Shown piece after piece: positions 26,428 through 34,649 of a stretch of 64,000 nucleotides of DNA. The DNA is from Peptococcaceae bacterium (lineage in GTDB: Bacteria; Bacillota; Desulfotomaculia; Desulfotomaculales; Desulfocucumaceae): positions 27,231 to 91,230 of the forward strand of contig JAILZP010000009.1 in NCBI GenBank assembly GCA_023512435.1, in the 5' to 3' direction. The notes beneath the pieces are model-generated. The model ran no database searches, was not told the origin of the DNA, and was given only the letters and a program-made list of their open reading frames with translations. Within the stretch, counting starts at the first letter, position 1; each line of letters starts with the position of its first letter. Position numbers and translations under genes: made by a program.

Positions 26428-27456
26428 ATGAAGATGAGACAATTGGCAAAAACGGTCATGTTCTTTTTGCTGGCGTTAGTCCTGGCGGCGGCCGCCGCCG
26501 GCGGCGGCGGCAAAAAAGAAGAAAACAAAGCGGCCGGGGGCGGAAAGAAGATCAATGTCAAGTTTTCCCACGTGGTGGCCGACCAGACGCCGAAAGGCCA
26601 GGCGGCCCTGAAACTCAAGGAGCTCCTGGAAAAATCCGGCCAGTTTGAGGTGCAGGTGTATCCGTCGTCCCAGCTTTACGGCGACAAGGAGGAGCTTGAA
26701 GCCCTCAGGGCCAACAACGTCCAGCTGATTGCCCCGTCGGTGACCAAGCTGGTGGGATTTGTGCCGGCCTTCCAGCTGGTTGACATGCCCTTCCTCTTCA
26801 AGAGCGACCAGGCCGCGTATAATTTTTACGACGGGCCGAAGGGGCAGGAGCTCATGAACACCTTGAAGCCCCACGGGATGCTGGGGCTGGGGTGGTGGCC
26901 CAACGGGTCGAAGCACTTCACCAACTCCAAACGGCCTCTGAAAACCCCCGCGGACTTCAAGGGGCTGAAATTCCGCACCCAGAGCGGCGGCGTCCTGGAC
27001 GAGCAGTTCAAGGCGCTGGGGGCCGGGTCCCAGACCATAGCCTTCGGTGAAGTGTACCAGGCGCTGAACAGCAAGGCCGTTGACGGTCAGGAGAACACTT
27101 TCAACAACATAGACACCCAGAAGTACGAAGAGGTCCAGAAATATATGACCGTTTCCGGGCACGGCAGGCTCGACTACGTCCTGATCACCAACACCAAGTT
27201 CTGGGACAGCCTGACGCCGGACCAGCAGAAGATCTTTATGGACGCGGTGAAGGAAGCTTCCCTTTATGAGAGAAAGCTGGCCGATGACCTGAATGCCAAG
27301 AGCTTCGAAAAACTCAAGGCCAGCGGAAAAATGGAGATTTACACCCTGACCGACGCCGACCGGGAAGCTTTTGTGAAAGCCATGCAGCCGGTCTACGATA
27401 AGTATGCCAATGTTATCGGCAAGGACTACATTGAAGCGGCCAGGAACAGCAAGTAG
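26428..27456 (+). CDS. dctP: TRAP transporter substrate-binding protein DctP
   Basis: 342 aa, AAAGGAGG upstream. N-terminal signal peptide; mature part begins near KKINVKFSHVVAD and carries the family motifs around FKGLKFRTQSGGV (ligand carboxylate arginine) and ALNSKAVDGQENTFNN. It captures a carboxylate outside the membrane and hands it to DctQM. Odd point: the signal ends LALVLAAAAAGGGGKKE with no lipobox cysteine, although Firmicute DctP proteins are normally lipoproteins. It could be cleaved by signal peptidase I and be free. Confidence 0.92.
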   Translation: MKMRQLAKTVMFFLLALVLAAAAAGGGGKKEENKAAGGGKKINVKFSHVVADQTPKGQAALKLKELLEKSGQFEVQVYPSSQLYGDKEELEALRANNVQLIAPSVTKLVGFVPAFQLVDMPFLFKSDQAAYNFYDGPKGQELMNTLKPHGMLGLGWWPNGSKHFTNSKRPLKTPADFKGLKFRTQSGGVLDEQFKALGAGSQTIAFGEVYQALNSKAVDGQENTFNNIDTQKYEEVQKYMTVSGHGRLDYVLITNTKFWDSLTPDQQKIFMDAVKEASLYERKLADDLNAKSFEKLKASGKMEIYTLTDADREAFVKAMQPVYDKYANVIGKDYIEAARNSK

Positions 27457-27537
27457 GGAGACCGGGGACGGGTTCCGGCAAGGGACCCGTCCCTCTTGAA
27501 AAGAAGACCTGTCACGGGCGGAAAGGGGTTGGTTTAG

Positions 27538-28050
27538 CTGCGCAGGATAAGGGAAATTTACGCCGCCCTCGAGGATTACATATCCGGATTGCTTCTCTTC
27601 ACCGGGCTGACCCTGATTTTTATCAACGTCATCCTGAGGTATTTTTTCGGCAAGCCAAAGTCGGTGCTGGACGAGTTTTCGGTGTATTTCGTGGTTTGGG
27701 GGACTTTGATCGGAATAGCGGTGGCCTTGAGAAACAACCACCACATAAAGGTGGACATCCTTTACAATGCCCTGAATATAAGGGTTAAAAGGTGCGTAAG
27801 CATTTTCGCCAACAGCTTGGGACTGGCCTTTGCCTTGTTTTACACCTATTTCGGTTTTGAGCTGGTCCGCAATTACGTGGAATCCGGGCAGAGATCGACG
27901 GACAGCCAGTTTCCCCTGTGGATAGTCAACCTGATCATGCCCATCAGCGGATTGCTGTTCAGCGCCCGCTTCGTCGATAAACTGTACCTCCTCTTGAAGG
28001 ACGGAGGCAGGGAGTGGTTCAGGACCGAGGCGGAAGGGGGGCATCATTGA
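27538..28050 (+). CDS. dctQ: TRAP transporter small permease DctQ
   Basis: 170 aa if translation starts at CTG 27538, right after an in-frame TAG and 9 nt after GAAAGGGG. No ATG/GTG/TTG exists before TTG 27589, and that start would remove the usual charged amphipathic N-terminus (RRIREIYAALEDYISG). Four membrane helices; FVVWGTLIGIAVALRNNHHI is characteristic. It bridges the binding protein and the large permease. Confidence 0.85.
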   Translation: MRRIREIYAALEDYISGLLLFTGLTLIFINVILRYFFGKPKSVLDEFSVYFVVWGTLIGIAVALRNNHHIKVDILYNALNIRVKRCVSIFANSLGLAFALFYTYFGFELVRNYVESGQRSTDSQFPLWIVNLIMPISGLLFSARFVDKLYLLLKDGGREWFRTEAEGGHH

Positions 28051-29340
28051 TTGGAAACCGTTCTTTTATTTTTTATCTTCGTGATGCTGTTCCTGCTGAA
28101 CGTGCCCATCGCCGTCAGCCTGGCCGTGGCCGCCCTGGTGGTGCTGGCCACGACCACTGATTTCACCCTTTACATGATAGCCCAGCGCATGTTCGCGTCC
28201 CTCCTGTCGCCCCCGCTGCTGGCCATCCCGTCCTTTGTCTTCGCAGGCGTGGTGATGTCCCACGGGGGGATCTCAAAGTACCTGATCGCCGCCCTGAGGG
28301 CTTGGTTCGGGCATCTTCCCGGCGGGCTGGCCGTGGTCACCATCGCCGCCTGCGCCATCTTCGCCGCCATATCGGGGTCAAGCCCGGCCACGGCGGCCGC
28401 CATCGGGGCGATCATGCTGCCGGCTTTGATCGAGGGCGGCTATCCCAAGCGTTACGCCATGGGTCTGATTGCCGCCGGCGGGACCCTTGGCATACTGATC
28501 CCGCCCAGCGTGACCATGGTTATATTCGGGATCACGGCCGAAGTCTCCATCGGCGACCTGTTCATGGGAGGCCTGCTGCCGGGCCTGTTCCTGGCCGGCA
28601 TCCTCATCGTCAGCGCGGTGGTTTACTCCCTGAAAAACAACTTCGGCAGGGCGCCCAGGGCCACCTGGGAGGAACGGTGGAAAACCACCGTCAAGGCCAT
28701 CCCCGGGGGTCTGCTGCCTTTCTTCATCCTGGGCAGCATATACGCCGGGGTGGTGACCCCCACCGAGGCCGCAGTGCTTTCGGTGTTCTATACCCTGGCG
28801 GTATCAATTTTTATCTACAGGGAACTGAAGCTGTCCAGCGTCCGGGACATATTGAGAGAATCAATAAACATTTCCTCCATGATCTACCTGATTATCTCGG
28901 CGGCCATGGTGTTCTCGCTGTTCCTGACGGCGAAACAGGTTCCCCAGCAGGTGTCCGCCTGGATAGCGGACAACACCCTGAACAAGTACCTGTTTTTCTT
29001 CCTGACCAACATTATGTTCTTCGTCATGGGCACCTTCCTGGAGGCCGTTTCCATCACCCTGATTACCCTGCCCCTGCTGCTTCCCATAATTTACGCCCTG
29101 GATATCGATATCATCCAGTTTGCCGTGGTGATGACCGTGAACATGGAACTGGCCATGATTACCCCGCCGGTGGGCCTCAACCTCTTCGTGGTCAGCGCCA
29201 TGGCCAGGGAAAGGCTGGAAGAGGTGGTCCGGGGGGTGCTGCCGTTTATCCTGATCCTGATCGGAGCGCTGATTTTATTTGTGCTGTGGCCGGATATATC
29301 CACCTGCATCCCCAGGGAAGTTATGGGCCACCCGAAATAA
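28051..29340 (+). CDS. dctM: TRAP transporter large permease DctM
   Basis: 429 aa from TTG placed immediately after the dctQ stop. About twelve membrane helices with AAISGSSPATAAAIGAIMLP and TPTEAAVLSVFY, the DctM core motifs. Ion-coupled transport channel for the DctP-bound acid. Family length matches. A hairpin terminator follows after a heptamer repeat. Confidence 0.94.
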   Translation: METVLLFFIFVMLFLLNVPIAVSLAVAALVVLATTTDFTLYMIAQRMFASLLSPPLLAIPSFVFAGVVMSHGGISKYLIAALRAWFGHLPGGLAVVTIAACAIFAAISGSSPATAAAIGAIMLPALIEGGYPKRYAMGLIAAGGTLGILIPPSVTMVIFGITAEVSIGDLFMGGLLPGLFLAGILIVSAVVYSLKNNFGRAPRATWEERWKTTVKAIPGGLLPFFILGSIYAGVVTPTEAAVLSVFYTLAVSIFIYRELKLSSVRDILRESINISSMIYLIISAAMVFSLFLTAKQVPQQVSAWIADNTLNKYLFFFLTNIMFFVMGTFLEAVSITLITLPLLLPIIYALDIDIIQFAVVMTVNMELAMITPPVGLNLFVVSAMARERLEEVVRGVLPFILILIGALILFVLWPDISTCIPREVMGHPK

Positions 29341-29342
29341 TA

Positions 29343-29367
29343 CAGAAATCGGGAATTGGGAATTGGT
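29343..29367. repeat. Degenerate heptamer repeat (GGGAATT units)
   Basis: Two to three GGGAATT-type units starting 3 bp after the dctM stop. Confidence 0.6.
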
Positions 29368-29405
29368 CTTCCGTGATGCATTGCCAACCGCCAAACTATT
29401 AGCCG

Positions 29406-29437
29406 AAAGAGCCCCTCAGGGGCTCTTTGGTTTGCTT
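29406..29437 (+). terminator. Terminator of the TRAP operon
   Basis: Perfect 10-bp stem AAAGAGCCCC (29406-29415)/GGGGCTCTTT (29419-29428), then a moderate T-rich tail. Confidence 0.75.
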
Positions 29438-29460
29438 AAGCCCGGCCGTTCTGATATAAT
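29432..29460 (+). promoter_or_regulatory. SigA-type promoter of asp23-amaP-nusB
   Basis: -35 TTGCTT (29432-29437), 17-bp spacer, perfect -10 TATAAT (29455-29460), about 50 nt before the asp23 ATG. It abuts the preceding terminator. Confidence 0.75.
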
Positions 29461-29512
29461 TATCCTGTGCGGCAGGTAAATTATAACAGGAATTAAAGGC
29501 GGGGGGATTGTA

Positions 29513-29920
29513 ATGGATGACAATGCCCAGGAAGTTTTGATCCGGGAAGAGAAGACCGGGCTTGGATCAATCAAGATCGCCGACGAAGTGGTCAAGATCA
29601 TTGCCGGGCTGGCCGCCACCGAGGTTCCCGGCGTGGTGGGCATGAGCAGCGGCGTGGTGGGCGGTATAGCCGAGATGCTGGGCCGCAAGAACATGTCCAA
29701 GGGGGTCAAGGTGGAGGTGGGCGAGAAGGAGGCCGCCGTGGACATGTTCGTGGTGATGGAATACGGCACCCGCATTCCGGACGTGGCCGCCAGGATCCAG
29801 GAAAACGTGAAAAAGGCCATTGAAAACATGACCGGACTGACCGTGGTGGAGGTAAACGTGAATGTGCAGGGCGTGGCCTTTGCCCACGAGGGGAAGGAAG
29901 AAGAACACAGGGTTAAATAG
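29513..29920 (+). CDS. Asp23/Gls24 family envelope stress protein
   Basis: 135 aa. The family core is clear: GSIKIADEVVKIIAGLAATE, VPGVVGMS, and VDMFVVMEYGTRIPDVA. Asp23 proteins are membrane-associated through AmaP, encoded next. GGGGGG site before the ATG. Part of the conserved asp23-amaP-DUF2273-nusB order of Clostridia. Confidence 0.92.
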   Translation: MDDNAQEVLIREEKTGLGSIKIADEVVKIIAGLAATEVPGVVGMSSGVVGGIAEMLGRKNMSKGVKVEVGEKEAAVDMFVVMEYGTRIPDVAARIQENVKKAIENMTGLTVVEVNVNVQGVAFAHEGKEEEHRVK

Positions 29921-29943
29921 GTGACCGGGGAGGGAAAGCCGAG

Positions 29944-30474
29944 ATGAACCCTTTTGACCGGGGTTTGATGGTCCTGTACGCGCTGGCGGGGACATTGTCG
30001 GCCGTTGTCTCCGGCCTCTTGCTGGCAGGCTGGGCATGGCCGGAAAAAATATTCAGGGACTTGGCCGGAATGCCCGGATTCAACGAGACAGTGTACTCCC
30101 TTTTGGCAGTATTTATCCTGGCCGGTATCAGGCTGGCCTGGAAAGGGCTTCATCCCGGGAAAAGGCACGCCGTGGTGCAGGAGGGATCTCTGGGGAAGGT
30201 GCGCATAGCGCTGGCCGCCATTGAGTCGCTGGTGGAAAAGGTGGCCATGGACCAGAGGGGGGTAAAGGAGGCCAGGGCCGGCGTGGAGGGACTGCCCCGG
30301 GGAATCGGGGTCCGGATCAGGGTTGTGGCGGCGCCGGATGTCAACATACCCCAGGTATCCGAGTTGATCCAGAAAACGGTTAGGGACAGGGTGCTGGAAG
30401 TTACGGGGATAGAGGTGCGCGACATCAGGATCTCGGTGGACAACATCGCGGCCCAAAAGCTGCGGGTTGAGTAG
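29944..30474 (+). CDS. amaP: Alkaline-shock membrane anchor protein AmaP
   Basis: 176 aa. Two N-terminal membrane helices (about 8-30 and 48-65), then a cytoplasmic Asp23-like domain with ALAAIESLVEKVA and IRVVAAPDVNIPQVSE. It recruits Asp23 to the membrane. Located 23 nt after asp23. Confidence 0.9.
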   Translation: MNPFDRGLMVLYALAGTLSAVVSGLLLAGWAWPEKIFRDLAGMPGFNETVYSLLAVFILAGIRLAWKGLHPGKRHAVVQEGSLGKVRIALAAIESLVEKVAMDQRGVKEARAGVEGLPRGIGVRIRVVAAPDVNIPQVSELIQKTVRDRVLEVTGIEVRDIRISVDNIAAQKLRVE

Positions 30475-30517
30475 GGGCGGTAAATTCCGCCGGCACAAAA
30501 ACCCTGACGAGGTGTGA

Positions 30518-30739
30518 ATGGTGGATATTGATCAAATCCTGGAAAACATCCGGAAAAACCCGGGGAAGGCGGCCGGAACCGCGCTGGGCCTGGTGTTCGG
30601 CCTGATCGCCATCACATACGGAATATTTAAGGCTATTTTTGTATCGCTGTGTATTGCTGCCGGTTATTATATCGGCAGGCAGATCGACAGCCGGACCGGC
30701 TGGAGGGAATTGTTCTGCGGACGGTTCAGGGAAAAGTAG
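30518..30739 (+). CDS. DUF2273 small membrane protein
   Basis: 73 aa with one or two membrane helices (ALGLVFGLIAITYGIF and IFVSLCIAAGYYIG) and the IGRQID ending typical of DUF2273. Always near asp23/amaP; exact role unknown. Confidence 0.88.
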   Translation: MVDIDQILENIRKNPGKAAGTALGLVFGLIAITYGIFKAIFVSLCIAAGYYIGRQIDSRTGWRELFCGRFREK

Positions 30740-30762
30740 GACCGGCTTCCGGGAGGGTGACA

Positions 30763-31209
30763 ATGGGCAGAAGACAGGCCAGGGAAGCGGCATTGCAGGC
30801 TTTGTTCCAGGTGGACGTGGGCGGCGCGGACCCGGAAAAGGCGTTGGCCGACACGGCGGAAATGACGGGTATCGCCCCGGACGACATTGCCTTTATGAGG
30901 GAACTGGTTTTGGGGTCATTGAGTCATCTCCGGGACATTGACCGCATTATCTCCTCCCTGAGCAGGGACTGGAACATCGACAGGCTGGCCAGGGTGGATC
31001 ACAATATCATGCGGCTGGCCGCATTCGAAATATTGTACCGGGACGACATACCCTTCGGGGCCACGGTGAACGAGGCGGTTGAGCTGGCCAAGACCTATGG
31101 GGGGGATGACTCCGGTAGGTTTGTAAACGGGATACTGGCCCAGGTCGGCAAAAAAGCCGCTGAATTGAAGGTCCCCGGGGCCGGGGAGGAAAAGGGGAGA
31201 CCAGATTGA
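30763..31209 (+). CDS. nusB: Transcription antitermination factor NusB
   Basis: 148 aa from ATG 30763, with GGGAGGGTGA upstream. All-helical RNA-binding protein: RRQAREAALQALFQ at the start, RVDHNIMRLAAFEIL and VNEAVELAKTYGGDDSGRF in the second half. It binds boxA with NusE during rRNA transcription. Confidence 0.95.
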   Translation: MGRRQAREAALQALFQVDVGGADPEKALADTAEMTGIAPDDIAFMRELVLGSLSHLRDIDRIISSLSRDWNIDRLARVDHNIMRLAAFEILYRDDIPFGATVNEAVELAKTYGGDDSGRFVNGILAQVGKKAAELKVPGAGEEKGRPD

Positions 31210-31379
31210 GGATTCCCCTTTTTAATTTTTTTAATAGAAGGCCCTGAAGATCGTCTGGATACATATAAAATTTTGTTCATAACAAAAGCCTTTCGGCAGG
31301 AATTGAGCCTGATTTCTAGAAAATATTTTTTTTAGAACAGATCACGGTTTAATAAAAAAAATAAGGGAGGGGAAAAGGT

Positions 31380-32243
31380 TTGTACAGGATCCTGGAAAAA
31401 GAAGTGTTCTCGCCAATCATCAAACTAATGGTCATAGAAGCTCCGAAGGTTGCCAGGAGCTGCCAGGCCGGGCAGTTTGTCATCCTTCGCATCCATGAGG
31501 AGGGGGAACGCATTCCCCTGACCATAGCCGACTTCGACCGTGAGAAGGGAACCATCACCATTGTTTTTCAGGAAGTGGGCAAGACCACGGAACAACTGGG
31601 CGCCATGAACGCCGGCGACAGCCTCAGGGATTTCGTGGGCCCGCTGGGGGTTCCCTCGCACATCGAAAAATTCGGCACCGTCATGGTGGTGGGCGGGGGA
31701 GTGGGCATCGCCCCGGTGCACCCCATCGCCAGGGAACTGAAGAAGGCAGGCAACCACGTTATCGGGGTCATCGGTTCCAGGACCAAGGAACTGATGTTCT
31801 GGGAGGACAAGATGAGGGAGGCCTGCAGCGAACTGCACGTGACCACCGACGACGGTTCGTACGTGCGCAAGGGATTTGTAACCGATGTGATGAAAGAGAT
31901 TATTGAGGACAGGGGCAAGGAAAACATAAACCTTGTCCTGGCCATCGGCCCGCAGCCCATGATGAGGGCCTGCTGCAACCTGACCAGGGAATACGGACTG
32001 AAGACCGTGGTCAGCCTGAACGCCCTGATGGTGGACGGGACCGGCATGTGCGGCTGCTGCAGGGTGTCGGTGGGAGGGGTGACCAAGTTTGTCTGCGTCG
32101 ACGGACCCGAGTTCGACGGGCACGAGGTGGACTGGCTGGAGCTGGCGCGGCGCGGAGCATATTTCCGCGAGGAAGAACAGAAAGCCAGGGAAAGGGCAAA
32201 AGAGAAGCACTCCTGCCAGTGCGGATGCGGAGGTGGTAAATAA
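31380..32243 (+). CDS. nfnA: NfnA: ferredoxin-NADP+ oxidoreductase small subunit (FAD, 2Fe-2S)
   Basis: 287 aa from TTG after AAGGGAGGGG. FNR-like FAD domain, NAD(H)-binding VVGGGVGIAPVHP (about 103-115), AIGPQPMMRACC, and the 2Fe-2S cysteines in DGTGMCGCCRVSVGG with a later VCVDGPEF. The end is Cys-rich (HSCQCGCGG). With NfnB it couples NADH and ferredoxin oxidation or reduction to NADP(H) by flavin electron bifurcation. Overlaps nfnB by one base. SudB of sulfide dehydrogenase is the same family. Confidence 0.9.
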   Translation: MYRILEKEVFSPIIKLMVIEAPKVARSCQAGQFVILRIHEEGERIPLTIADFDREKGTITIVFQEVGKTTEQLGAMNAGDSLRDFVGPLGVPSHIEKFGTVMVVGGGVGIAPVHPIARELKKAGNHVIGVIGSRTKELMFWEDKMREACSELHVTTDDGSYVRKGFVTDVMKEIIEDRGKENINLVLAIGPQPMMRACCNLTREYGLKTVVSLNALMVDGTGMCGCCRVSVGGVTKFVCVDGPEFDGHEVDWLELARRGAYFREEEQKARERAKEKHSCQCGCGGGK

Positions 32244-33670
32244 TGGCGGACGCCCAGAAACCAAAGAAGCAAATCGTGCCCAAGAAGAACCCCATGCCGG
32301 CCCAGGATCCGGCGGTGAGGTCCAGGAACTTCAACGAGGTGGCCCTCGGCTACTCTCCCGAAACCGCCATCGCCGAGGCCGGCCGCTGCCTACAGTGCAA
32401 AAACGAGCCCTGCCGCCAGGGGTGCCCGGTGGAGGTTGACATACCGGCATTTTTAAAGCTGGCGTCCGAGGGCGATTTTGCCGGAGCAATCGCCAAGATT
32501 AAGGAAAAGAACGCCCTTCCCGCGGTCTGCGGACGGGTCTGCCCCCAGGAAAACCAGTGCGAGAAGTACTGCACCCTGGGCAAGAAGCACGAACCGGTCG
32601 GCATCGGCCGGGTGGAGAGATTTTGCGCCGACTGGGAACTGGCCAAGGGCGTGAAACTGCCCGAAGTGGCTCCGCCCACCGGTTTCAAGGTGGCCGTGGT
32701 GGGTTCGGGACCGGCCGGGATAACCTGCGCCGCCGACCTGGCCAAGCTGGGCCACAAGGTGACCATGTTCGAGGCCCTGCACGTGGCCGGCGGGGTGCTG
32801 ATGTACGGCATACCCGAGTTCCGTCTGCCCAAGGCGGTGGTCCAGGCCGAGGTGGAAAACGTCAAAAAGCTGGGCGTGGAAATAGAGGTCAACTCGGTGG
32901 TGGGCAAGTTTGCCACGGTGGACCAGCTCATGGAGGAGGGCGGCTTTGACGCGGTGTTTATAGGCACCGGCGCGGGACTGCCATACTTCATGAACATACC
33001 GGGAGAGAACCTGTGCGGGGTGTACTCGGCCAACGAGTTTCTGACCAGGACCAACCTGATGAAGGCCTACCAGTTCCCGGAGTGGGACACCCCCATCAAA
33101 GTGGGTAGGAAGGTGGCCGTGCTGGGCGGCGGAAACGTGGCCATGGATGCCGCCAGAACCGCCCTGCGCCTGGGCGCCGAGGAGTCCTGGATAGTTTACC
33201 GCAGGTCCGATAAGGAACTGCCGGCAAGGCACGAGGAAGTGGAGCACGCCCACGAGGAGGGCGTGAAATTCGCCTTCCTGACCAGCCCCACCAGGATCAT
33301 CGGCGACGACAACGGCGTGGTCAAAGCCATGGAATGCATCAGGTACGAACTGGGCGAGCCCGACGCCTCCGGCCGCCGGAGCCCGGTGCCCATTCCCGGT
33401 TCCGAGTATACAATGGAAGTGGACACTGTGGTGGTGGCCATCGGCCAGGGCCCCAATCCGCTGGTGCCCAGGACCACCAAGGGACTGGAGGTAAACAGGA
33501 AGGGCAACATAGTGGCCAACCCGGAGACCGGCGCCACCTCCAAGCCCGGGGTCTACGCCGGCGGAGACGTGGTTACGGGCGCGGCCACGGTCATCCTGGC
33601 CATGGGGGCCGGCAAGGTGGGAGCCCGTTCCATCCACGACTACCTGATGGCCAAAAAAAGCGCAAAATAG
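32243..33670 (+). CDS. nfnB: NfnB: NADPH-dependent large subunit (glutamate synthase beta-like)
   Basis: 475 aa. N-terminal 4Fe-4S cysteine sets (CLQCKNEPCRQGCP and CGRVCPQENQCEKYC), FAD site VAVVGSGPAGITCAADLA, NADPH site VAVLGGGNVAMDAARTALR and C-terminal GVYAGGDVVTGAATVI. Partner of NfnA; the fused reading TAATG signals coupled translation. Without a gltB-type gene nearby, NfnB rather than glutamate synthase is the right call. Confidence 0.92.
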   Translation: MADAQKPKKQIVPKKNPMPAQDPAVRSRNFNEVALGYSPETAIAEAGRCLQCKNEPCRQGCPVEVDIPAFLKLASEGDFAGAIAKIKEKNALPAVCGRVCPQENQCEKYCTLGKKHEPVGIGRVERFCADWELAKGVKLPEVAPPTGFKVAVVGSGPAGITCAADLAKLGHKVTMFEALHVAGGVLMYGIPEFRLPKAVVQAEVENVKKLGVEIEVNSVVGKFATVDQLMEEGGFDAVFIGTGAGLPYFMNIPGENLCGVYSANEFLTRTNLMKAYQFPEWDTPIKVGRKVAVLGGGNVAMDAARTALRLGAEESWIVYRRSDKELPARHEEVEHAHEEGVKFAFLTSPTRIIGDDNGVVKAMECIRYELGEPDASGRRSPVPIPGSEYTMEVDTVVVAIGQGPNPLVPRTTKGLEVNRKGNIVANPETGATSKPGVYAGGDVVTGAATVILAMGAGKVGARSIHDYLMAKKSAK

Positions 33671-33688
33671 GAAGAGGAGGTAAGGGTA

Positions 33689-34576
33689 ATGGCGGCCAAA
33701 ATTATATCCGGAGTTGAAGTGGCCAGGCAGATCAGGGAGGAAATAAAGGCGGAAGTCGAACAGCTCAAGGCTAAATACAACAAGGTGCCCGGCCTGGTAA
33801 CCATTCTGGTCGGCGAAAACCCGGCATCCGTAAGCTACGTCACCGGCAAACAAAAAACCGCCAAGGAACTCGGATTTTATTCGGTCCAGGACGACCAGCC
33901 GGCCGATATAACCGAGGAACAGCTCCTGGCCCTGATTGACAAGTACAACAAGGACGACAGCATCAACGGCATCCTGGTCCAGCTCCCGCTGCCGAAGCAT
34001 ATCAACGAGACCAAGGTTCTGTACGCAATTGACCCCGACAAGGACGTGGACGCCTTCCACCCGGTAAACGTTGGAAGGCTGGTCATCGGAGAGGGCATAT
34101 TCCTTCCTTGCACCCCGGCCGGCATCCAGGAACTCCTGGTCCGGGGCGGCGTGGAGACCAGCGGGGCCCACGTGGTGGTGGTCGGGCGGAGCAACATAGT
34201 GGGCAAGCCCATCGCCAACATTATGCTGCAGAAGGCCAAGGGGGCCAACTCCACGGTGACCGTGGTCCACACCGGGACCAAGGACGTGGGCCACTACACC
34301 AGGATGGCCGACATCCTGATCGTTGCCGCAGGAAGACCCAAGTACGTAACCGCCGACATGGTGAAGGAAGGAGCGGCCGTCATTGACGTGGGCGTGAACA
34401 GGATCGGCATGACCCCGGAAGGAAAGGCAAAGCTTGCCGGGGACGTGGACTTCGACAACGTCAAGGAAAAGGCCAGCCTGATCACACCGGTTCCCGGCGG
34501 CGTGGGGCCGATGACCATCACCATGCTGATGAAAAACACCCTGGCAGCATTCAAGAACAGCCTGGGCATCAAGTAA
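33689..34576 (+). CDS. folD: Bifunctional methylene-THF dehydrogenase/cyclohydrolase FolD
   Basis: 295 aa. SYVTGKQKTAKELG (catalytic Tyr and Lys region), NGILVQLPLPKHI, PCTPAGIQELL, VVVGRSNIVGKPIANIML (NADP site) and TPVPGGVGPMTITML. It interconverts methylene-, methenyl- and formyl-tetrahydrofolate. It starts 18 nt after nfnB, so NADPH supply and one-carbon metabolism are expressed together. Confidence 0.95.
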   Translation: MAAKIISGVEVARQIREEIKAEVEQLKAKYNKVPGLVTILVGENPASVSYVTGKQKTAKELGFYSVQDDQPADITEEQLLALIDKYNKDDSINGILVQLPLPKHINETKVLYAIDPDKDVDAFHPVNVGRLVIGEGIFLPCTPAGIQELLVRGGVETSGAHVVVVGRSNIVGKPIANIMLQKAKGANSTVTVVHTGTKDVGHYTRMADILIVAAGRPKYVTADMVKEGAAVIDVGVNRIGMTPEGKAKLAGDVDFDNVKEKASLITPVPGGVGPMTITMLMKNTLAAFKNSLGIK

Positions 34577-34588
34577 AGACGGACCGGC

Positions 34589-34620
34589 AAAAGTCCCCCG
34601 GGAGCTTCCGGGGGACTTCA
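34589..34620. terminator. Strong hairpin after folD
   Basis: AAGTCCCCCGG/CCGGGGGACTT stem. The downstream T tract is poor on the plus strand, so it may only partly end transcription. Confidence 0.5.
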
Positions 34621-34649
34621 ATCTATAAGGGCATTTTCCGGAGGCAGGC

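Noticed and set aside
26476..28047. A 523-codon minus-strand frame antisense to dctP and dctQ
   Set aside because: Same codon-shadow effect; no RBS or motif; the TRAP genes are clear.
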